Positions 17,950 to 26,883 of a DNA stretch of 64,000 nt are shown in pieces. The DNA lies in NCBI RefSeq assembly GCF_947500975.1, contig NZ_CANMUE010000003.1, forward strand, positions 62,001 through 126,000. Direction: 5' to 3'. The notes under the pieces are model-generated. The model was not told the DNA's origin. It was given only the letters and a program-made list of their open reading frames with translations, and did no database searches. This DNA comes from an uncultured Polaribacter sp. GTDB taxonomy: Bacteria; Bacteroidota; Bacteroidia; Flavobacteriales; Flavobacteriaceae. The position numbers and the translations under genes are program-made. How positions within the stretch are numbered: position 1 is the stretch's first letter; each line of letters starts with the position of its first letter.

Positions 17950-20121
17950 TTATTTCAATTGGTAATCCGGATGTCCAGTCTGCCATAAAGCAAAAGTCAT
18001 AATATCGGCTAATTCTTCATTTTTTATATTTTTAGTGGCGTCAAATCCATGACCACCTTCAAAATCTACATTGAAAAGTATTGGCTTTTTAGATATATTA
18101 GCTTTTTGAAGTTTAGCCGCAAATTTACCAGGTTGCCATATAACAACTCTAGAGTCGTTAATACCTGCCGTTAGATAAATAGCAGGATAATTTTCCTTTT
18201 TTTTGACATGATAGTAGGCATCCATTTCTAAAAGTCCTTTGAAGCCTAAAGAATCTTGTATTGAACCAAAATCTTTAGCTAAATTTTTTCCATTTGGAGC
18301 AAATTCAGACCTTAAAGTATTAAAGACACCAACTCTAACAATAGCAGCTGAAAATAAATCAGGTCTTTCAGTTATTGCTCTACCAATTAATATTCCTCCT
18401 GCACTAGCAGAAGATATTGCTATTTTTTTTGGTGATGTATAGCTTTTATCAATTAAATATTCCGCACATGCTATAAAGTCTTTCCACGAATTTGGTTTAG
18501 TTAACTTAGAGCCATCTTTATGCCACGAATTTCCTTTTTCTCCTCCTCCTCTTACGTGAGCAACAACATAAATTCCTCCCTCATTAACCCAATGTAATAA
18601 GTAATTATTTAAAGCAGGTTTTAATGAAAAACCTAAAGCTCCATATCCTCGCATTAAAACTCTATTATTTCCATTCAGTTTTACTCCTTTTTTATATATT
18701 ATAGATAACGGAACTTTAACTCCATCATGTGAAGTGATATTCAACTCCTCAATAATAACATCAGACAACAATTCTTTATACCCATTTTTTATTACAATTT
18801 GTTGTTCAACGAATTTTTTTAGATCAAAATTATAAACATAGCGTTCTTTTTCAGAAATCCAACCTTTAATTTCAATCCATAAATCAGAATAAATACTTCC
18901 TTTAGAAGAGACGTTTATGTTACCTGCCTTTTTAGGGAGATTAATATTAGTAATTTCTTTTTTATTATTTAACTGATATAATTTTGCCTCAATTCCGTTT
19001 TTTGTCTTAACAAAAAATAAACCTCTATTTGTAAGCGTTAGGTCTGTTATAACAGATGATTCATCTTCAAAAACTAAAATTTCAGGATTTTCAAAATTAG
19101 GGTTTATTAAAGAAGTTTTACATATCTTAAAATTTTTAGCCCCCTTCGCAGTTAAATAAATTATATCATCATCTTCAATATAAAACCGTTTAATTAAATC
19201 TTCTTTTTTAAATAAAGGCTTCCAATTTATCTTTTTATTATCAATATTTTTAATAAGAGAGTAATAATAGTCTGCATAATAACTAGCACCAGAAACGCTA
19301 CCAAACATATATTTACTTTTTTCATCTTTAAAAGAGACTTCTGGAAAGTCTTCTTCTTTAATATTTATTTCGGAATTATTACTTTTAGAAAATAAATTTA
19401 TATCACTTGAAACATCTTGATCTAGAATGTGTAATCGAGTTTCAATATTTAACAAATAGTTCTTTTCTTTTTTATCAATAAAAGGAATGTATTCATATGT
19501 GAATCCTAAGTTATTAGGAAGCCACCTTACACCTCCTAAAGCAGAAGGCCAGCAATTTTTTATTTCTTTGCTGTCTAACTTATTATTTATAACATCAAAA
19601 ACTATTATATCTCCAATTTCTAAATCATTTTTTGTAATTGCTATAGCAATTTTTGACCCATTCCAATTTGGAGCAAAATAATTTATAACATATCCTTTTT
19701 TAAAATCGTCTGGATTAAATAGAAAATGTTCTTTTCCATTAAAGTCATTACGAAAAAACAATTGCCCTAAGTTTTGATTATTACTCTTTAAATAAAATAA
19801 CTTGTTGTTATTTGTTATCTTTAAACGAGAAATATCTTCTTTATTCTTCTCATTAAGAGAGTTTTGAAGCTCAATAATTTTTTTTCTGTTTTTTATTTTT
19901 GATATTTTATTTTTAGCATAAAGAGTTTGTTTTTTATACCAATCTATAACAATAGTATCCTCTGTATCTTCCATATATCTATATGGGTCTTCTATAATTT
20001 TTCCATATAATGTATCAATAATGGGTTTTTCAATAAGTATATTTTGAATACAATTAACTTCCTTTTTTTTACACTGGAGCATTGCTATAATTGTTAATAA
20101 TATAAATGTCTTTTTTGCCAT
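17950..20121 (-). CDS. Prolyl oligopeptidase-like (S9) peptidase lipoprotein
   Basis: About 723 residues. The start is set at ATG 20121, giving the lipoprotein signal AKKTFILLTIIAMLQC; an ATG five codons upstream would break it. The N-terminal two thirds are a beta-propeller-like region beginning with DPYRYMEDTEDTIVIDWYKK, typical of S9A. The C-terminal alpha/beta hydrolase domain has GGGEKG, the nucleophile in ISSASAGG, Asp in GINDSRV and His in GGHGFD. Such enzymes cut proline-containing peptides and usually only short ones, so it may finish peptides released by the adjacent S8 proteases (inference). Confidence 0.88.
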   Translation of the reverse strand: MAKKTFILLTIIAMLQCKKKEVNCIQNILIEKPIIDTLYGKIIEDPYRYMEDTEDTIVIDWYKKQTLYAKNKISKIKNRKKIIELQNSLNEKNKEDISRLKITNNNKLFYLKSNNQNLGQLFFRNDFNGKEHFLFNPDDFKKGYVINYFAPNWNGSKIAIAITKNDLEIGDIIVFDVINNKLDSKEIKNCWPSALGGVRWLPNNLGFTYEYIPFIDKKEKNYLLNIETRLHILDQDVSSDINLFSKSNNSEINIKEEDFPEVSFKDEKSKYMFGSVSGASYYADYYYSLIKNIDNKKINWKPLFKKEDLIKRFYIEDDDIIYLTAKGAKNFKICKTSLINPNFENPEILVFEDESSVITDLTLTNRGLFFVKTKNGIEAKLYQLNNKKEITNINLPKKAGNINVSSKGSIYSDLWIEIKGWISEKERYVYNFDLKKFVEQQIVIKNGYKELLSDVIIEELNITSHDGVKVPLSIIYKKGVKLNGNNRVLMRGYGALGFSLKPALNNYLLHWVNEGGIYVVAHVRGGGEKGNSWHKDGSKLTKPNSWKDFIACAEYLIDKSYTSPKKIAISSASAGGILIGRAITERPDLFSAAIVRVGVFNTLRSEFAPNGKNLAKDFGSIQDSLGFKGLLEMDAYYHVKKKENYPAIYLTAGINDSRVVIWQPGKFAAKLQKANISKKPILFNVDFEGGHGFDATKNIKNEELADIMTFALWQTGHPDYQLK

Positions 20122-20133
20122 ATCATAAAAATA

Positions 20134-20168
20134 CAAAAAGTATTAGAGATTAATCTCTAACACTTTTT
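20134..20168. terminator. Terminator-like hairpin upstream of the S9 gene
   Basis: AAAAGT-x-TTAGAGATTAATCTCTAA-x-ACTTTTT makes a long nearly perfect palindrome with T-runs on both strands. It separates the S9 gene from the relic region to its right. Confidence 0.55.
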
Positions 20169-20541
20169 ATTTAATCGAAAAGATTTCCCGACGCTTGCCT
20201 TGGGTGTAGCATATAGATTAATATTTTGGTTTTATTAATTATCACATTCTTAAGAGTCATAATAAAATTTTGTTATTATATCATTTGGTTTATCCAATAA
20301 AATATAGGAGAAATATTTAGATTGCATCCAGAAGTTAAGTTTTTTTGTAAAAATTTTGGACTTCCATTTATTATATTAATACAGTTGGCCATTATGCAAG
20401 TAAATAATTAATCAACAAATATTTTAAAAATCAATGTAATACAGAATAAGTATAAAAAATTCACACCTCGTAATTAAGATAGTTTTGATAACTAGTGACC
20501 TTAGGTCGAGATAGTTCATTAATTAATAAAAAATTAAATTT

Positions 20542-20635
20542 CATCTTCATTATCTATTGTAGGTCTAGTTTTTGGACGGTCATCGTCACTATTACCTCCT
20601 AAAATGTATTGAGGATTATTAATTTTTGGGAAAGT
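20542..20635 (-). pseudogene. C-terminal remnant of a small peptide with a double-glycine motif
   Basis: The minus-strand frame has no start codon and reads PKINNPQYILGGN, then an acidic tail with DDDRPKTRP, ending in TAA at 20540-20542. A short helix, LGG and a polar tail resemble flavobacterial precursor peptides exported after a Gly-Gly leader. The upstream part is lost where the frame meets the HlyD remnant. The assignment to a peptide precursor is inference. Confidence 0.4.
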
Positions 20636-20770
20636 GTCTCATATAATAAAGAAATCAACTTTAAACAAGAAATGAGAGGAACAGCTGATATAATTACTGA
20701 AGATTTACGTTTAATTCAGCGTTTCTTTTATCAATTTAATAAAATTACTAAACGTAAAATTAACGTTTAG
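20633..20770 (+). pseudogene. C-terminal remnant of a HlyD-family export protein
   Basis: Reads in frame to TAG 20768-20770 as EINFKQEMRGTADIITED, then LRLIQRFFYQFNKITK. The block MxGTAxIITEDLRLIxRFFYQ is the usual C-terminus of HlyD/membrane-fusion proteins that serve peptide-exporting ABC transporters in Bacteroidetes. Only about 45 residues remain and there is no start or membrane segment. It lies head to head with the small-peptide remnant. Confidence 0.65.
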
Positions 20771-20789
20771 TAATTCAAGGTTATTGGAT

Positions 20790-21125
20790 TTATTTATTTC
20801 CCAACATCAACAATTCATTAACTACAACTTCAGTTATATATCGTTTTTCACCTTCTTTGGTTTCGTAAGAACGAGAGGTTAATTTACCTTCAATAGCAAC
20901 CTCTTTCCCTTTGGTTACATATTTTTCAACAATTTCTGCCGTTTTGTTCCACGCTACAACGTTGTGCCATTGCGTATCTGTTACTTTTTCTCCTTGAGAA
21001 TTTTTATAACTTTCATTGGTTGCTATTGAGAATTTTGCTAATTTTTTACCACTTTCTAAAGTGATGATTTCTGGATCGTTCCCTAAATTTCCAATTAACT
21101 GTACTTTGTTTCTTAACGTACTCAT
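20790..21125 (-). CDS. ssb: Short single-stranded DNA-binding protein
   Basis: 111 residues forming one OB-fold: NKVQLIGNLGNDPEI at the start, WHNVVAWNKTAEIVEKYV in the middle, and EGKLTSRSY. The acidic, flexible tail ending DDDIPF-like in ordinary SSBs is missing; the protein ends at VVNELLMLGNK. It is therefore a short-form SSB, perhaps an accessory paralogue. It stands alone, facing away from the HNH-like gene. Confidence 0.9.
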   Translation of the reverse strand: MSTLRNKVQLIGNLGNDPEIITLESGKKLAKFSIATNESYKNSQGEKVTDTQWHNVVAWNKTAEIVEKYVTKGKEVAIEGKLTSRSYETKEGEKRYITEVVVNELLMLGNK

Positions 21126-21241
21126 AAGATAAGTTTTTTTAAATTATTTATATTTTTTTGTTGATTTATTTCAACACTGCAAAATTGCGAACTCATTGCT
21201 GTTTTATTCGGTTAAAAAGCAATTACTTTCGATTGTAAATG

Positions 21242-21271
21242 TTTGTAAACGGATAATTTTACGTATCTTTG
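21242..21271 (+). promoter_or_regulatory. Complete flavobacterial promoter (-33 and -7)
   Basis: TTG at 21242-21244, a 19-base spacer, and TATCTTTG at 21264-21271 fit the flavobacterial TTG/TAnnTTTG pattern. It lies 21 bases before the HNH-like gene. Confidence 0.65.
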
Positions 21272-21292
21272 AGTAAATAAAAACATGAAGTA

Positions 21293-21841
21293 ATGAAACC
21301 ATTTAGAAATGAAAAATGGTTGCTATTTGAAAAAGAAAATTACAATGTTGATAAAGAAAAAATTTATGTATCTAATTATGGAAGAGTAAAAAAAGAAATC
21401 GATGAAAATGATTTTAAATTACTAACAATTGGAACAATAAATAACTTTAAAACTTTTACTTACCCCATTATAGGCAGCAAACGAAGAGGTAATTTTTACT
21501 TACATAAGGCTGTTGGAAATTTATTTTTAAAAAAAGAAGAAAATCAAAAATTTGTAATTCATTTAAATCATGATTTATCAGATAATTATTTTCAAAATTT
21601 AAAATGGGTAAATCAAAAAGAGTTAACTGCTCATCAGATGGAAAACCCTAAAAGAAAGGAAAAAATAGGGCTAAAAACCTCTGCAAAATTAACTGAAGCA
21701 AAAGTACGAGTGATTAAGAAAAAATTGCTAGATCCTAATAGAAGAACCAGATTAAGAATTATTGCTAGTCAATTTGGTGTATCTACAATGCAGTTACACA
21801 GAATAAAATCTGGAGAAAACTGGGGTGAGGTAAAAGTATAA
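21293..21841 (+). CDS. NUMOD4/HNH-like DNA-binding protein
   Basis: 182 residues. The N-terminal YVSNYGRVKKE is a NUMOD4-like motif of HNH homing endonucleases. LHKAVGNLFL and VIHLNHDLSDNYFQNLKWVN follow the HNH pattern, but the usual Asp/Asn before the central His is Ile, so nuclease activity is doubtful. The C-terminal 50 residues form a helix-turn-helix (IASQFGVSTMQLHRIKSGENW). There is no intron or mobile context, so it may act as a domesticated DNA-binding protein. Followed 8 bases later by a small zinc-finger-like gene. Confidence 0.7.
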   Translation: MKPFRNEKWLLFEKENYNVDKEKIYVSNYGRVKKEIDENDFKLLTIGTINNFKTFTYPIIGSKRRGNFYLHKAVGNLFLKKEENQKFVIHLNHDLSDNYFQNLKWVNQKELTAHQMENPKRKEKIGLKTSAKLTEAKVRVIKKKLLDPNRRTRLRIIASQFGVSTMQLHRIKSGENWGEVKV

Positions 21842-21849
21842 AAAATGCT

Positions 21850-22200
21850 ATGGAAAAGAAAAAATGTTTAGAATGCAATAATGATGTTCTGGGCAGAATT
21901 GATAAGAAATTCTGTTCTGATTATTGTAGAAATTCATACAATAATAAAGTAAATAAAGACAGTAAAAACCTTATCAGAAATATTAATAATCGACTTAGAA
22001 AAAATTATAAAATATTAACTGAATTAAATACCTCTGGTAAAACTAAAGTTACTAGAACTAAATTATATGATAAAGGTTTCGACTTTCAGTTTTTTACATC
22101 AATCTATAAAACAAAAACAGGAAATACTTATTTTTACATCTACAATGAAGGATATTTAGCTTTAGAAAACGAATTATTCTTATTAATTAGTAGAAATTAA
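21850..22200 (+). CDS. Small zinc-ribbon-like conserved protein
   Basis: 116 residues. The N-terminus has a four-Cys zinc-binding pattern: CLEC near residue 6, then FCSDYC about 13 residues later, as in small DUF2116-type ribbons. The rest is basic with many Asn and Lys. Conserved in Bacteroidetes as far as I recall; no function known. It probably shares the promoter at 21242 with the HNH-like gene. Confidence 0.65.
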   Translation: MEKKKCLECNNDVLGRIDKKFCSDYCRNSYNNKVNKDSKNLIRNINNRLRKNYKILTELNTSGKTKVTRTKLYDKGFDFQFFTSIYKTKTGNTYFYIYNEGYLALENELFLLISRN

Positions 22201-22216
22201 TTTGTAACACATTAAT

Positions 22217-22684
22217 CTATTTCCAAGTATTTCCTTTTACTTTTATTGCCGCCTTTAATACATCTTTTTGACTTAATTGTCCAATTAATTTTCCATCTTC
22301 AATTACAGGAAACCTTCTTCTGTGAGAGCTAATAAACTTAAAGGCTGCATCAAAAATATTCATATTTTTATCAATAGTATCTACATCTTTAACCATGTAT
22401 TTTCCAACAGTATTATTAGTGTCAGAGGGCATGTTGTAATATTTACTTTCAGAAATATGTTTAATACAATCTGTTTCTGAAATAATACCAATTAAATCGT
22501 TATTATCATTTACTACTGGACCACCAGAAATTTTATACTTTATTAATAAATTAATTACATGATCTAAAGAATCATCTTCTTTAAAAGTAATTAATTTAGT
22601 AGTCATATAATCTGATACTAAAATTTGTGATTCTTCTTTTCCTTGAGATTCATCTCTTTTTCCTTGAAAACTTTTGATTGCCAT
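22217..22684 (-). CDS. CBS-domain protein
   Basis: 155 residues with two CBS motifs (VSDYMTTKLITFKEDDSL and GKYMVKDVDTIDKNMNIFDA), forming one Bateman module that usually binds adenine nucleotides. The second half of each motif is clear: ISGGPVVNDNNDLIGIISE and RRFPVIEDGKLIGQLSQKD. No other domain. Probably a nucleotide sensor; partner unknown. Its stop lies 16 bases from that of the convergent upstream gene. Confidence 0.88.
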   Translation of the reverse strand: MAIKSFQGKRDESQGKEESQILVSDYMTTKLITFKEDDSLDHVINLLIKYKISGGPVVNDNNDLIGIISETDCIKHISESKYYNMPSDTNNTVGKYMVKDVDTIDKNMNIFDAAFKFISSHRRRFPVIEDGKLIGQLSQKDVLKAAIKVKGNTWK

Positions 22685-22791
22685 AATTTAGTTAGTTTTT
22701 AGTTGAACTAAATTTACAGAATTTTATGTCTGTTTCAACATTTAATAAAAGTTTTTTTTATTTCATACATTTATAAAAACTTATTTATCAA

Positions 22792-25086
22792 ATGAAAAGA
22801 ATTTCTTCTTTACTCTCAGTACTCATAATTTTAGGTGTAATTTATTGGAGTTTTTCTGATTTAAAACCCACCTTATCTCTTGAAAAAAAATTAGAAAAAA
22901 GCAATTACTCACTAAACAATGCTTTATTTCATTTAAAAAATATTAGTAAAAAAACTCATTTTGTAGGTTCTGATGAACACCAAAAAGTACAAAATTATAT
23001 TGTTGATGAATTACAAAAAATGGGATTTGAAACCGAAATTCAAACCCAAACTGCTATCAATGAAAAATGGGTTGCAGCGACTACTACACAAAATATTATT
23101 GCAAAATTAAAAGGGGCTGAAAACGGAAAAGCCTTAATGTTATTAACACATTATGATTCTAGCCCACATTCTTCTTTAGGTGCAAGTGATGCCGGATCTG
23201 GAGTGGTAACAATTTTAGAAGGAATTAGAGCTTTTTTAGAAATAAATAAAACACCAAAAAATGATATCATAATTTTAATGTCTGATGCTGAAGAACTGGG
23301 TTTATTGGGCGCAAAAGCTTTTGTAAACGAACATTCTTGGGCAAAAGATGTTGGTTTAGTTTTAAATTTTGAAGCAAGGGGAAGTGGTGGCCCATCATAC
23401 ATGTTGATGGAAACTAATAGCAAAAACAGTAAATTATTAACTGAATTTATGGCTGCTAAACCCAATTTTCCTGCAGCAAATTCATTAATGTATAGCATCT
23501 ATAAAAAATTACCAAATGATACTGATTTAACAGTTTTTAGAGAAAATGCCAATATAAATGGGTTCAATTTTGCTTTTATTGGAGATCATTTTGATTACCA
23601 TACAGCACAAGATTCTTTTGAAAGATTAGACAAAGAAACTCTTTTACATCAAGCAGATTATTTAACAACTACGCTTCAATATTTTGCAAATTCTGATTTA
23701 AATGATTTAGATTCAAATGAAGATTATGTATATGTAAATTTTCCAATTATAAAACTTTTAACTTATCCTTTTTCGTGGATTACACCTATGGTAATTTTTG
23801 CGTTTATACTATTTCTAATCTTAATTTTCTTTGGAATTTCTTTAAATAAAATTTCTGTAAAAGGTATTTTAAAAGGATTCATTCCATTTATTTTTTCAAT
23901 TATTTTATGTGGAGGAATTTCTTTTGGTTTATGGAAATTATTATTGATTATCCATCCTAGTTATAATGATATTTTACATGGTTTTACTTATAACGGTTAC
24001 ACTTATATTACGGCCTTTGTTTTCTTAAACTTATATATTCTTTTAAAAGTTTACAGTTATTTTTCTAAAATAGTTAAACCGGCAGATTTATTAATAGCTC
24101 CTATTTTTATTTGGTTAATAATTAATGTTTTAATCAGTATTTATTTAAAAGGATCTGGTTTTTTTATCATCCCTGTTTTAATTGCTTTATTAATTTTAGC
24201 AATTACAATATTTATGAATTTAGAAAAGCGTGCAAAAAGAATTTTATTTACAATTTTATCGATTCCTACCATTTACATTTTTGCTCCTATGATAAAAATG
24301 TTTCCTGTTGGCTTAGGGCTTAAAAACTTATTTATTAGTGGAATTATTATAGCTTTAGTTTTTGGATTACTTGTACTTACTTTTCATAATAAAAAAGCAA
24401 CTTGGATGCTTAAATTAACCGCAATATTAACAATATTTTGTTTTGGTAAAGCAACATTTAATAGCGGTTTTTCTGTTGATAATAAAAAACCAAATAGTAT
24501 TGTTTATATTCAAAATTCTGATAATTCAGCTTATTTTGCAACTTACGATACTGTTTTAGATGATTACACAAAACAAATTTTTGATGAAAATGCAGTAAAA
24601 GGCGGAATACCAAATGCCGAAACCAAAAGTAAATACAAATCGCGTTTCAATTATCATAAGAAAACTAATAATAGAGGTTTAGTTTCATCAAAAATAAATA
24701 TTGAAATGGATACCCTTATTGGTGATAAAAGGTTTGTAGAACTCATTATTGAGCCAAATAGAAATATAAATAAGTATGAGTTTTTAAGTACCAAAAAAAT
24801 AGATTTACATCAATTTAAGGTAAATGAAGTTTTGGCTAGTAAGGGAAAGAAATATCAAGTAAAAAATGGCACTTTTTTAACTTATTACATGTCTAGTTTA
24901 GATAAAGATATTACACTTTCTTTTTCTGTTGATAAGAATGAAGAAATAGCATTTATTTTAAATGAAATTTCTTTTGATTTACTTTCTAACCCAAATTTTA
25001 ATTTAAAACCTAGATCTAAAGAAATGATGTCTATGCCATTTGTTACTAATGATGCTATTATAATCAGTAAAAAAATAGTTTTATAA
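22792..25086 (+). CDS. M28-family membrane metallopeptidase
   Basis: 764 residues: an N-terminal membrane segment, then an M28 zinc aminopeptidase domain (about residues 35-300), then a block of about eight or nine membrane helices and a C-terminal extracytoplasmic domain. Zinc ligands are visible in THYDSSPHS (His), ASDAGSG (Asp), MSDAEELG (Glu pair) and DYHTAQDS (His). The layout resembles the Fxna/Pfxna-like membrane M28 peptidases of Bacteroidetes. Monocistronic. Confidence 0.88.
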   Translation: MKRISSLLSVLIILGVIYWSFSDLKPTLSLEKKLEKSNYSLNNALFHLKNISKKTHFVGSDEHQKVQNYIVDELQKMGFETEIQTQTAINEKWVAATTTQNIIAKLKGAENGKALMLLTHYDSSPHSSLGASDAGSGVVTILEGIRAFLEINKTPKNDIIILMSDAEELGLLGAKAFVNEHSWAKDVGLVLNFEARGSGGPSYMLMETNSKNSKLLTEFMAAKPNFPAANSLMYSIYKKLPNDTDLTVFRENANINGFNFAFIGDHFDYHTAQDSFERLDKETLLHQADYLTTTLQYFANSDLNDLDSNEDYVYVNFPIIKLLTYPFSWITPMVIFAFILFLILIFFGISLNKISVKGILKGFIPFIFSIILCGGISFGLWKLLLIIHPSYNDILHGFTYNGYTYITAFVFLNLYILLKVYSYFSKIVKPADLLIAPIFIWLIINVLISIYLKGSGFFIIPVLIALLILAITIFMNLEKRAKRILFTILSIPTIYIFAPMIKMFPVGLGLKNLFISGIIIALVFGLLVLTFHNKKATWMLKLTAILTIFCFGKATFNSGFSVDNKKPNSIVYIQNSDNSAYFATYDTVLDDYTKQIFDENAVKGGIPNAETKSKYKSRFNYHKKTNNRGLVSSKINIEMDTLIGDKRFVELIIEPNRNINKYEFLSTKKIDLHQFKVNEVLASKGKKYQVKNGTFLTYYMSSLDKDITLSFSVDKNEEIAFILNEISFDLLSNPNFNLKPRSKEMMSMPFVTNDAIIISKKIVL

Positions 25087-25091
25087 CGAGA

Positions 25092-25715
25092 CTAATTTAT
25101 AAATTTCTTTATTTTCCTCTTTTTTAAATTAAGTAGCTCGTCATTTTTTTTACTATTAATTGATTTTCTTGAAACACTATCAATTTTAGTAGAATCTAAA
25201 CCAATAAAATCAACATTAACTTCAATTGCATCTTCAAATTGTTTCTTAGTTAATAACGAGTTTATTTTAGAGTTTATTGCTGAAAAACTATTAATTATAT
25301 TATCAGTTTGATGATGAACTTCCTCTGCGTTAATAACAGAAATAAAAGTCATATCTGAAAGTCGTAAAGATTCATTATACAATATATTTACTCTTGTATT
25401 AAATGAAGGTGAATTAAATAATGGCGGATTAACACTATCAATTAAACTTTTAACTAAACTTTCTAGTTCTAATGCATTACTTAAAATTTCATTTGGAGAT
25501 GCTTTTTTAAATCTTTCTATAAAATTATCTAAAGCTTTTAGTTCTTTCCAGTTTTCAATTTCTTTACTAAAGTTCGATTTTATTTTAAGTACATCATTAT
25601 GCTCTTTTACAACACTTAAAAGAGTTTTACTTTTTTTTTCTTGAATTACTTTTTTTTCCTTTTTTACACATGAAAAAAAGGTAAAAAAACACAAAAAGTA
25701 AAAAATATTTTTCAA
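25092..25715 (-). CDS. Lipoprotein of unknown function
   Basis: 207 residues. Lipoprotein signal MKNIFYFLCFFTFFSC with a lipid-anchor Cys at 16, followed by a Lys-rich stretch. The rest is predicted helical with no known domain. The conserved-looking block is WKELKALDNFIERFKKASPN. Convergent with the M28 gene, 5 bases apart. Function unknown. Confidence 0.65.
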   Translation of the reverse strand: MKNIFYFLCFFTFFSCVKKEKKVIQEKKSKTLLSVVKEHNDVLKIKSNFSKEIENWKELKALDNFIERFKKASPNEILSNALELESLVKSLIDSVNPPLFNSPSFNTRVNILYNESLRLSDMTFISVINAEEVHHQTDNIINSFSAINSKINSLLTKKQFEDAIEVNVDFIGLDSTKIDSVSRKSINSKKNDELLNLKKRKIKKFIN

Positions 25716-25849
25716 TACGTTTTTTTTAGAACTTCAAAAATAAGCAATTTAGACTTAACTTTAATATATTTAAAAAATCCTCTTCGTTTAATTAAAATTT
25801 TAACAAATATTTAATTTAACCTAATTAAATTACGAATAATAAAAATAAG

Positions 25850-25857
25850 TACCTTTG
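25850..25857 (+). promoter_or_regulatory. -7 promoter element
   Basis: TACCTTTG matches TAnnTTTG, 23 bases before the threonine-dehydrogenase-like gene. Confidence 0.45.
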
Positions 25858-25879
25858 TTTTTAAATATTATAATAACTA

Positions 25880-26830
25880 ATGAAACCAATAATTTTAGTT
25901 TTAGGAGCAAGTGGTCAAATTGGCACAGAACTTACTCAAAAATTACGCATTTTACATGGTGATAAAAATGTAATTGCTTCTGATATTAGAAAAGCTAATA
26001 ACGAAATGCTGTCTTCTGGCCCTTTTGAAATTATTGATGCAACTGATAAAGAAACCATTTTAAAAATTGTTAAAAAATACAAAATAAATCAAGTTTATTT
26101 ATTGGCTGCAATGTTATCTGCAACTGCAGAAAAAATGCCACAAAAAGCATGGAATTTAAACATGAATTCTTTACTAGCTGTTTTAGATTTAGCTAAAGAA
26201 AAGCATATAGAAAAAATATATTGGCCAAGTTCAATTGCGGTTTTTGGACCTACAACTCCCCAAAAAAATACACCTCAAAAAACAGTTATGGAACCTTCTA
26301 CAGTTTACGGAATTAGTAAAGTTGCTGGCGAGTATTGGTGTAATTATTATCATCAAAAGTATGATGTAGATGTAAGAAGTTTACGTTATCCTGGTATTAT
26401 TTCTTGGAAAACAAAACCTGGAGGAGGAACTACAGATTATGCTGTAGATATTTATTATAAAGCAATAGAAGAAAGTAAATATGAATGTTTTTTATCTGAA
26501 AATACACGTTTACCAATGATGTTTATGAACGATGCTGTAGATGCAACTATTCAGCTAATGGAAGCAGATGTAAATGATGTTAAAATTAGAACAGGTTATA
26601 ACTTAGCTGCTATAGATTTTACACCAAAAGAAATTGCTGAAGAAATTAAAAAACACATTCCGGATTTTAAAATAACCTATAAACCAGATTTTAGACAAGA
26701 AATTGCCGATAGCTGGCCTTCATCTATTGATGATTCTGAAGCAAGAAAAGACTGGAATTGGCAACATCAATTTGATTTAAAACTAATGACTGAAAACATC
26801 ATTAAAAATTTACAAAAGGAAAATATTTAA
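25880..26830 (+). CDS. NAD-dependent epimerase family, L-threonine 3-dehydrogenase-like
   Basis: 316 residues, extended SDR. NAD motif GASGQIG at the N-terminus, catalytic Ser/Tyr/Lys in YWPSSIAVFGP and YGISKVAGE, and the strong block DVRSLRYPGIISWKTKPGGG. The last feature and the length fit the SDR-type L-threonine 3-dehydrogenase first known from Bacteroidetes, which oxidises threonine to 2-amino-3-ketobutyrate. The ligase partner is not nearby. An alternative is another sugar-nucleotide epimerase, but the context favours threonine dehydrogenase. Confidence 0.82.
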   Translation: MKPIILVLGASGQIGTELTQKLRILHGDKNVIASDIRKANNEMLSSGPFEIIDATDKETILKIVKKYKINQVYLLAAMLSATAEKMPQKAWNLNMNSLLAVLDLAKEKHIEKIYWPSSIAVFGPTTPQKNTPQKTVMEPSTVYGISKVAGEYWCNYYHQKYDVDVRSLRYPGIISWKTKPGGGTTDYAVDIYYKAIEESKYECFLSENTRLPMMFMNDAVDATIQLMEADVNDVKIRTGYNLAAIDFTPKEIAEEIKKHIPDFKITYKPDFRQEIADSWPSSIDDSEARKDWNWQHQFDLKLMTENIIKNLQKENI

Positions 26831-26859
26831 ATTCGTAAGCTTTTTTTAAAAACTTCGTC

Positions 26860-26867
26860 TAATTTTG
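26860..26867 (+). promoter_or_regulatory. -7 promoter element
   Basis: TAATTTTG fits TAnnTTTG, 16 bases before the thioredoxin-like gene. Confidence 0.45.
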
Positions 26868-26883
26868 TGAACATAGATTAAAA

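Larger units (their letters stand above)
20169..20789. other. 620-base stretch without an intact gene; peptide-export relics
   Basis: No intact frame of useful size. It holds two recognisable remnants, described separately (20542-20635 minus and 20633-20770 plus). A further short plus frame at about 20320-20410 (beginning HPEVKFFCKNFGLPF, ending in TAA) looks like another gene fragment with a hydrophobic end, but I cannot name it. The remaining sequence is AT-rich. Confidence 0.6.
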
